Source: an uncultured bacterium (GTDB lineage: Bacteria > Hydrogenedentota > Hydrogenedentia > Hydrogenedentales > CAITNO01). Taken from it: a stretch of DNA of 11,127 bases. Below the pieces are notes generated by a model that searched no databases, was not told the origin of the DNA, and worked only from the letters and a program-made list of their open reading frames with translations. Made by a program: the position numbers and the translations under genes. Shown here in pieces: positions 6,777 through 11,127 of the stretch. Where the stretch lies: NCBI GenBank assembly GCA_937923585.1, contig CALDSM010000156.1, positions 1 through 11,127 on the forward strand, given 5' to 3'. Within the stretch, counting starts at the first letter, position 1. Every line of letters starts with the position of its first letter.

Positions 6777-7769
6777 CTATTCTTCTTCCACCGCCCTGGA
6801 CTTCCAGTCGTGGGACTTCGCTTCCCTTCTGCGCTCCTCATAAACCTCCCGTAGCGCCGCCCCGTCAATGTTCATGTCTGACTCGAAGAATCCGGAAGCA
6901 GCATGACCCACCGCAAAGGTGATCGAAGCCGCAATGGGTGCCTTTATGAAAGGAATCCACGTCGTCAAGAGTTTCCCCGCGATGCTGGCGCCTGCACAAA
7001 GAAAGAACTGCGCCAAAATGGCTTCCGTAACGGCAATTCCGTAACAACTGCCAATCCGGTAGATCATGTACGCCTCATTGGCGATAAGAAAAGGTGTGTC
7101 CGCAAGTGGTATTGGAACAAGTGCTATGGTGAAAGCACGGCCAGCCGCCCAGTTAACCAAGCTGTTCACTTCATCTTCTACGTTCCTGCGCCAGCCATCC
7201 CGCAAGTCCGCATAGTAGTTCTCCCAGAGTTTCGCAAATTCACGACCCAAGGCCGCCATTTGAAGTGTCGCCGCGCCGAGTTTTTCGAGTCCTCGTGCCG
7301 TATGGCCGGAGACCATGATTGTCGGGATGCCAGGAAGGAAATAGCCCAAGGCTTTCGTTATGCTGTCGAACTGTTCTTTGCGCATCAACTCGACTTTTGT
7401 GACCACGACAACAACATGCGGGCCAAGCTTCTTGACGATTTCGGCATCACCCTCCTGGATTCGGGCTCCACTTCCGTCAATGCAGTACCATATGCAGTGA
7501 AACAGGCTGCTGGCCTGGCCAGTCGCCAGACGTCTGCTTAACTCCGCTTCAATCAGGGAAAGGTATTCCTTGATGCTTTGGCCACCGTCCATTCCCTCCG
7601 CGTCAATGAAATTTGTCACCTCCGTCTCGTATACAACAAACTTCTTGGTGCAAGGCGCACCACTTTCCCCAACAGCCTCATCAGGAACGATCCCTCTATG
7701 ACTCATCGCCTTGATTAGGCTGGTCTTCCCCACACCAGTGCGGCCGCACACCAAAACGTTTGCTTTCAT
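6777..7769 (-). CDS. GTPase with DUF697-like membrane domain, copy 2 (TKVE in G4)
   Basis: A 330-residue P-loop GTPase. The G1 motif GRTGVGKT is at residues 9-16, immediately at the N-terminus. A G3 motif DAEG lies at 56-59 and the G4 motif at 124-127 reads TKVE, where the family norm is [NT]KxD. The stretch HCIWYCIDGSGARI (91-104) is shared in outline with the neighbouring GTPase (HLVWYAIQGCGARV). From about residue 205 the protein holds hydrophobic segments, including ALVPIPLADTPFLIANEAYMIY, which matches the DUF697/YcjF-type 'iPiPg.D..ll...a.Mi' signature, so it probably attaches to or enters the membrane. ATG 7769 is preceded by GGAGAG at a good distance. The tail SHDWKSRAVEEE is charged. 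The role is unknown; related GTPases are often linked to membrane stress and conflict systems. The gene may be read from the promoter at 9115. Confidence 0.8.
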   Translation of the reverse strand: MKANVLVCGRTGVGKTSLIKAMSHRGIVPDEAVGESGAPCTKKFVVYETEVTNFIDAEGMDGGQSIKEYLSLIEAELSRRLATGQASSLFHCIWYCIDGSGARIQEGDAEIVKKLGPHVVVVVTKVELMRKEQFDSITKALGYFLPGIPTIMVSGHTARGLEKLGAATLQMAALGREFAKLWENYYADLRDGWRRNVEDEVNSLVNWAAGRAFTIALVPIPLADTPFLIANEAYMIYRIGSCYGIAVTEAILAQFFLCAGASIAGKLLTTWIPFIKAPIAASITFAVGHAASGFFESDMNIDGAALREVYEERRREAKSHDWKSRAVEEE

Positions 7770-7803
7770 TATGCTCTCTCCTGTGTGGCCCTAAGACATC
7801 ACT

Positions 7804-7817
7804 ATTCGCACACCATG
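7804..7817. repeat. 14-mer shared upstream of both GTPase genes
   Basis: ATTCGCACACCATG here and ATTGGCACACCATG at 9084-9097 differ at one base; the similarity fades beyond. Each lies 35-39 bases upstream of the longest reading frame of the GTPase gene that follows on the minus strand. It could be a regulatory box or the remains of the duplication that made the two genes. The rest of the 109-base gap shows no clear promoter. Confidence 0.5.
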
Positions 7818-7878
7818 TACGAACGACAGACACCCTTGATCATGTCCATGTCAGTTTGTCGGTACTGAGTTTGGCTAA

Positions 7879-8970
7879 TCAGAGAGTCTTGTATTTCTCG
7901 TAATACTGCACGAAGGCCGAGGGGTCAAACGCGAATTCCGAAACGGCCTCACCCCTGACGATCGCAATCGCGTTCTTTTCAAACTGGTCTGCCACGAACC
8001 ATCCCATGGCCGTCGTTATCAAACCGGCAACCCCTGCCTGAATTACAGAACCGGCGAATGGTATCAATTTCACTAGAGAGCTGGCCATCATCATCCCCCC
8101 CACTCTTGCCAGCATCGGCAGAGCTACTTGTTTCATTTGCCCCTTGTCAAAGCCATAGACGCCTGCGAGAGCCCCAATCATCAGTGCCTGCTCACCCATA
8201 AGTAGGGGCGCATCAGATCCGGGAATGGGTATAGCGCCGACTGCCGCAGCCGCAGTAGCCGCAGCCACTATGATCTTTCTTGCAGTCACCTTCTTGTCCT
8301 TGATTGCCTTTACCTTTTTCTCAATGTCGACCTGCTGCGCCGAGACAAAGGCATCGCGATAGGCCTCGGGCAGCATCTCATAACTCATCTCCATCAGTTC
8401 CCTGCAACCATCGGACCCGGCATTCTCGTCGCTTGTGGCAATGATGCGCCTCTTCGGAACACCCGCTTCAGCTAGGCGATTGATCAAGGCATCCAACTGA
8501 TTTGGCCGGGTAATGTCTTTCTTTGTGATTACTACAATCACGTTGTCAGGGTCGAAAATGTTGCGGATCAGGTTGATATCGCAGTCTGTTACCCGCGCAC
8601 CACAGCCTTGAATCGCATACCAGACAAGATGGATGTGGTTGTCCACATTCCTCTCTTCCTGGCGCTTGCGAACAAAGTCCCGGGTGACTGTTGTAAACTG
8701 CTCTTCAGTATCGCCGATTTCGAGCCCCCGTGAATCGTAAACACAGATATCCTCAGTCTCGTACTTGTCAAACCCCATGGTTTTTGGACGTCCGTCACCG
8801 ATGACATCCAAAGGAACCACATTACCGCAGACTGCCCGGATCAGGGAACTCTTTCCGCATCCCGTGTATCCGCTGATCAAGACAGTTGGCCGCCTCCTTT
8901 TTGCCCGTTCCTGCTGGTAGCCTTCGCGGAATTTGTCCTCATGAAGATTTCCAAAGTCCTCTGTGTTCAC
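7879..8970 (-). CDS. GTPase with DUF697-like membrane domain, copy 1
   Basis: A 363-residue P-loop GTPase, first gene of the minus-strand operon. The G1 motif GYTGCGKS is at residues 34-41, followed by a threonine near residue 64 that may serve G2, G3 DSRG at 79-82 and G4 TKKD at 149-152. The motif HLVWYAIQGCGARV (114-127) links it to copy 2. A helical linker leads to a hydrophobic domain from about 225, with the sequence GAIPIPGSDAPLLMGEQALMIGALAGVYG typical of DUF697/YcjF-type proteins, and glycine-rich segments up to residue 320. GTG 8970 is chosen because AAGGAAGGA lies six bases before it. The frame stays open to GTG 9045, which would add 25 residues without a good ribosome site. Its promoter lies at 9115-9144 under an apparent controller-protein operator. 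Function is unknown. Membrane-linked GTP sensing is inferred from domains. Confidence 0.82.
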   Translation of the reverse strand: MNTEDFGNLHEDKFREGYQQERAKRRRPTVLISGYTGCGKSSLIRAVCGNVVPLDVIGDGRPKTMGFDKYETEDICVYDSRGLEIGDTEEQFTTVTRDFVRKRQEERNVDNHIHLVWYAIQGCGARVTDCDINLIRNIFDPDNVIVVITKKDITRPNQLDALINRLAEAGVPKRRIIATSDENAGSDGCRELMEMSYEMLPEAYRDAFVSAQQVDIEKKVKAIKDKKVTARKIIVAAATAAAAVGAIPIPGSDAPLLMGEQALMIGALAGVYGFDKGQMKQVALPMLARVGGMMMASSLVKLIPFAGSVIQAGVAGLITTAMGWFVADQFEKNAIAIVRGEAVSEFAFDPSAFVQYYEKYKTL

Positions 8971-9084
8971 GCATTCCTTCCTTTCTTGTCCGTCCTGAAG
9001 ACTCGCTTCTAATGCTCCACTTGCGCTCCCACCCAACAAGAACACCTTCTCAACCGTACTCCATTAAGCTTTACGGCAGAGTAA

Positions 9085-9114
9085 TTGGCACACCATGCGC
9101 CAACCTCATATAAG
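9085..9114 (+). promoter_or_regulatory. predicted promoter of the Xre regulator
   Basis: TTGGCA (9085-9090), 18 bases, TATAAG (9109-9114) on the + strand, with a start expected near 9121, inside the first operator box. TTGGC also pairs with GCCAA at 9099-9103 as a small inverted repeat. Confidence 0.5.
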
Positions 9115-9139
9115 ACTATAGTCTCTGGCACTATAGTCT
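9113..9139. promoter_or_regulatory. C-box-like operator: two ACTATAGTCT boxes
   Basis: AGACTATAGTCT at 9113-9124 is a perfect 12-bp palindrome. A second ACTATAGTCT is at 9130-9139, so the boxes are 15 bases apart and separated by CTGGC. This closely follows the layout known for C-boxes of restriction-modification controllers (GACTxATAGTC, a TG spacer, then a second half). It lies between the -10 and -35 of the GTPase-operon promoter and at the start of the regulator's own transcript. Bound protein would therefore touch both promoters. Binding is inferred. Confidence 0.7.
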
Positions 9140-9144
9140 GTCAA
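9115..9144 (-). promoter_or_regulatory. strong promoter of the GTPase operon
   Basis: On the minus strand a perfect TTGACA (9144-9139) is followed after 18 bases by TATAGT (9120-9115). Transcription should start near 9108, giving a leader of about 138 bases to GTG 8970 or 63 to GTG 9045. Both operator boxes overlap the spacer and -10. Confidence 0.7.
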
Positions 9145-9178
9145 GGCCAACAATAGCACCAGTTCCTGGAGCATTGTC

Positions 9179-9415
9179 ATGGCTGATCTGAATGAGGCGT
9201 TTGGTGCCGTGCTGGCGAAATACCGCCGCGGAGCCAAACTGTCTCAGGAGGCACTGGCCTTTGAATGCGAACTCCATCCCACCTATATTAGCCAGATGGA
9301 ACGCGGTCTGAAATCCCCCACACTGCGGACATTCTTTCTTATCGCCAAAGCATTGGGCGTTTCTCCGGCCAAGATGGTCGGGGACTTGGACCGGTTGCTT
9401 CGAACATCGCCGTAG
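9179..9415 (+). CDS. Xre-family regulator resembling restriction-modification controller (C) proteins
   Basis: A 78-residue protein that is almost entirely one Cro/C1-type helix-turn-helix domain. The helix pair lies at about residues 21-42 (LSQEALAFECELHPTYISQMER), then GLKSPTL and a last helical stretch IAKALGVSPAKMV. Size and the motif 'TYIS..ERG...PTL..L..IAkaLgv' match the controller proteins that time expression of type II restriction-modification genes, although many other small Xre repressors share it. ATG 9179 is preceded by GGAG seven bases upstream. It diverges from the GTPase operon over an apparent C-box operator, so autoregulation plus control of that operon is the simplest reading. 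No endonuclease or methyltransferase is in the window. The stop is followed by 70 bases without features and then a repeat. GC content is close to that of the island. Confidence 0.85.
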   Translation: MADLNEAFGAVLAKYRRGAKLSQEALAFECELHPTYISQMERGLKSPTLRTFFLIAKALGVSPAKMVGDLDRLLRTSP

Positions 9416-9474
9416 CCAAATCGGAGCCATTATCGCTGGGGCATGGACATGAGTTAGACTGGCCAACGGGATAG

Positions 9475-9557
9475 TTGGAGCGCCTCTTACTGGGAGCGCC
9501 GGCGTCCCCGCCGGCTTGTGCGCGTCCCGAGCCGGCGGGACGCCGGCGCTCCCAGTA
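9475..9557. repeat. right copy of the TACTGGGAGCGC repeat: 27-bp inverted repeat
   Basis: The left arm 9488-9515 and right arm 9531-9557 are reverse complements with a single unpaired C, over a 15-base loop. The 13 bases before the left arm also recur at 5726. It is a strong hairpin just after the regulator and just before the GxGYxYP gene. It may end the regulator transcript, and it looks like a small non-autonomous mobile element (REP/MITE type) without any coding capacity. No target duplication is visible. Confidence 0.85.
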
Positions 9558-9587
9558 CGCCCAAACCGCAGCATAGGAGACAAGGTC

Positions 9588-11127
9588 ATGCGTATCTACC
9601 GGTCATGTCTTCTTGTTCTTTTCATCTCATCCATATCGTCCATCTCCTCCGCCGCGGCCTCCCTCCCTGACCGCTGGTGGCCGGAATTCCCGCTGCCCTC
9701 CAAAATCCTTGTCAGCGAACCGCTAAATGGCCTGCCCGTCGCTGAAGGTGTGGTGCTGCAAACGCTGTGCGGCCTGACAGCCTACACCGCGCGCCAGCAG
9801 GGCGGCGGGGAAATGCTGTGGTCCGGAACCGGCGACATTCCGTCCTACGAGGAATGGCTGGACCGCATCACGGTGCATACGAAAGCGCCTGTGGACCGCA
9901 CTCCCCGAAAACTGTGGGACTTGGTGGACCGCTACCGTGACCAAGGGGTATTGAAAGGTTACATCCTCTACCGCGCCGACCCCGCGAAACGGGCGCTCTA
10001 TGAGGGCACGCCGGAGGACTGGTCCGCAAACGTCGCCACGGCTCTCTGTGCACCGCTGGGCGGTGTGGCGGTGGAGGAACGCTTGGAGGAAACGGCCAAG
10101 ACGCATGGCCTGAAACTGCTGGCGGACACGCGCGGCAAAGACGAAGCCTGGCTCTGGAAGGAATACGGCGACAAGTTGTCGCACAGCCAGCTCGGCCGAC
10201 AGGACCCCAAGAACGCCGTCATGCGCGACGCGATTGTGGCCATGGGCGCGCCGATGGTTTCGTCAACCGACGCGCTTTACCCAGAGGCCTTGAGAGCCAT
10301 GCACCCCGGCTCACCCATACTCGGCTGGGGCATGGGCATGGAGGACGAACAGACCGGGCCGTCGAGCCGCTGGGGACTCATCCAAACCGCCACCAACTGG
10401 TGTGTCAATCTGGCGCCGTGTTCGGCGGGCAAGACCGGCCTGGACTATCCCTTCAAGCCCTTTGCGGCAGCCCCCTCCGCCCCGGAGAACGACGACCCCA
10501 ACACGCGGTATGTCTCGTTCATCATGACCGACGGCGACAACGTGCAGTGGCTCATGATGAATTTCTGCAAGGGCCAGGAGGCGCAGCAATACTGGGCAAA
10601 CCCCGCGCGCGGGAAGATCCCCTTCGGCTGGACAACCTGCGCCGCAGACCTGCTGCAACTCTGCCCCTACACGCTCGATTATCTCCGCGACACCGCCACG
10701 CCCAACGACGACTTCCTGCTCTACGGCGGCGGTTACTACTATCCCGACTGGTTCGGCAAGGACCGCTGCGACCCCGGCCTGCTCGCCCAGCATGCCCGCC
10801 GCCTGAACAAGTACATGGACAAATGCGGCATCCATTCCTTCGCCATCAACGCCCAGCAATGGGACGGCCCCGAGGCCATGGCCGCCTACGAAACCTATGT
10901 GCGCGAAATGCCCGCACTCAACGCAATCTTCACCGTCCAATACTACCCCTACACCGGCGGCGGCGGCGCCATCAGATGGATTCCCCGCCCCGACGGCAAA
11001 CGCGTGCCGGTTATCTCCGCGCACTACGCCCTCTGGGCCGGCCGCGGCAATGACCCGCATGAGGGCACGCCCAACCACGTCGCCGCCCTGCTCAACGAAT
11101 GGGCCGCCAAGCCCGTCAAGGCTCCCG
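9588..11127 (+). CDS. Secreted GxGYxYP-family putative glycoside hydrolase (3' end outside window)
   Basis: ATG 9588 has the good ribosome site AGGAGA seven bases upstream. The frame is open to the window end, so 513 residues are seen and the stop lies beyond. The N-terminus MRIYRSCLLVLFISSISSIS is a signal peptide, probably cleaved after the AAA around residue 24. The motif YGGGYYYPD at about 379-387 is the signature that gives the GxGYxYP putative glycoside hydrolase family its name. About 65 residues earlier the sequence FIMTDGDNVQWLM (311-323) matches the conserved 'fmsDGDNiqw' of that family. The region before holds the N-terminal companion domain (DRWWPEFPLPSKILV... to ...GTGDIPSYEEWLDRI). 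These proteins are thought to act outside the cytoplasm on polysaccharides, but I know of no proven substrate. Base composition returns to that of the core genome. A long open frame on the opposite strand is a shadow. Confidence 0.88.
   Translation, partial: MRIYRSCLLVLFISSISSISSAAASLPDRWWPEFPLPSKILVSEPLNGLPVAEGVVLQTLCGLTAYTARQQGGGEMLWSGTGDIPSYEEWLDRITVHTKAPVDRTPRKLWDLVDRYRDQGVLKGYILYRADPAKRALYEGTPEDWSANVATALCAPLGGVAVEERLEETAKTHGLKLLADTRGKDEAWLWKEYGDKLSHSQLGRQDPKNAVMRDAIVAMGAPMVSSTDALYPEALRAMHPGSPILGWGMGMEDEQTGPSSRWGLIQTATNWCVNLAPCSAGKTGLDYPFKPFAAAPSAPENDDPNTRYVSFIMTDGDNVQWLMMNFCKGQEAQQYWANPARGKIPFGWTTCAADLLQLCPYTLDYLRDTATPNDDFLLYGGGYYYPDWFGKDRCDPGLLAQHARRLNKYMDKCGIHSFAINAQQWDGPEAMAAYETYVREMPALNAIFTVQYYPYTGGGGAIRWIPRPDGKRVPVISAHYALWAGRGNDPHEGTPNHVAALLNEWAAKPVKAP

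Noticed and set aside
5805..7541. Plus-strand frames of 218 and 212 codons across the island
   Set aside because: They run antisense to the ART-like and GTPase genes, which have clear motifs, ribosome sites and a promoter.
9179..9415. Complete type II restriction-modification system
   Set aside because: Only the controller-like protein and its boxes are present; neither strand encodes methyltransferase motifs or an endonuclease-like gene nearby.
10311..11078. 255-codon minus-strand frame opposite the GxGYxYP gene
   Set aside because: Antisense shadow; the + strand carries the family signature and signal peptide.

Overview
The window looks like a chromosomal segment of a GC-rich, free-living, polysaccharide-degrading bacterium. 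The core genes have codon use strongly biased to G/C in third positions, the intergenic gaps are full of short palindromic repeats, and there are secreted glycoside-hydrolase-like genes. This style is common in Planctomycetota, Verrucomicrobiota/Lentisphaerota and Hydrogenedentota-type genomes, but the sequence alone does not fix the phylum.

Left part (1-3549, + strand): the C-terminal part of a RecO-like DNA repair protein; a long A/T-rich inverted repeat; lepA (elongation factor 4); and, two bases later, lepB (signal peptidase I). The lepA-lepB pairing is classical. This LepB has an unusual N-terminus made of translated repeat DNA and a large helical insertion. Next (3550-5725) come a 4.7-copy tandem array of a 59-bp palindromic repeat, a small single-domain cupin gene, more repeats, and a secreted five-bladed beta-propeller glycosidase-like protein.

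Middle part (5726-9557) is an accessory island with visibly lower GC and different codon use. Read from its right end on the minus strand it encodes a GTPase with a DUF697-like membrane domain, a second diverged GTPase of the same build, a 48-aa protein, and a protein that looks like an ADP-ribosyltransferase-fold enzyme. The last two form a tight toxin-antitoxin-like pair with a TATAAT promoter of its own. Diverging from the operon is a 78-aa Xre-family regulator that resembles the controller (C) proteins of restriction-modification systems. The intergenic region between regulator and operon carries two ACTATAGTCT boxes, which resemble known C-boxes. They lie inside a TTGACA-N18-TATAGT promoter for the GTPase operon, yet there is no restriction-modification gene in the window. 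Copies of one repeat family lie on both sides of the island. This is the best candidate here for an undescribed conflict or defence system.

Right part (9588-end, + strand): a secreted GxGYxYP-family putative glycoside hydrolase, cut by the window edge. It matches the propeller protein in lifestyle, so the island appears to sit between two secreted carbohydrate-active genes.
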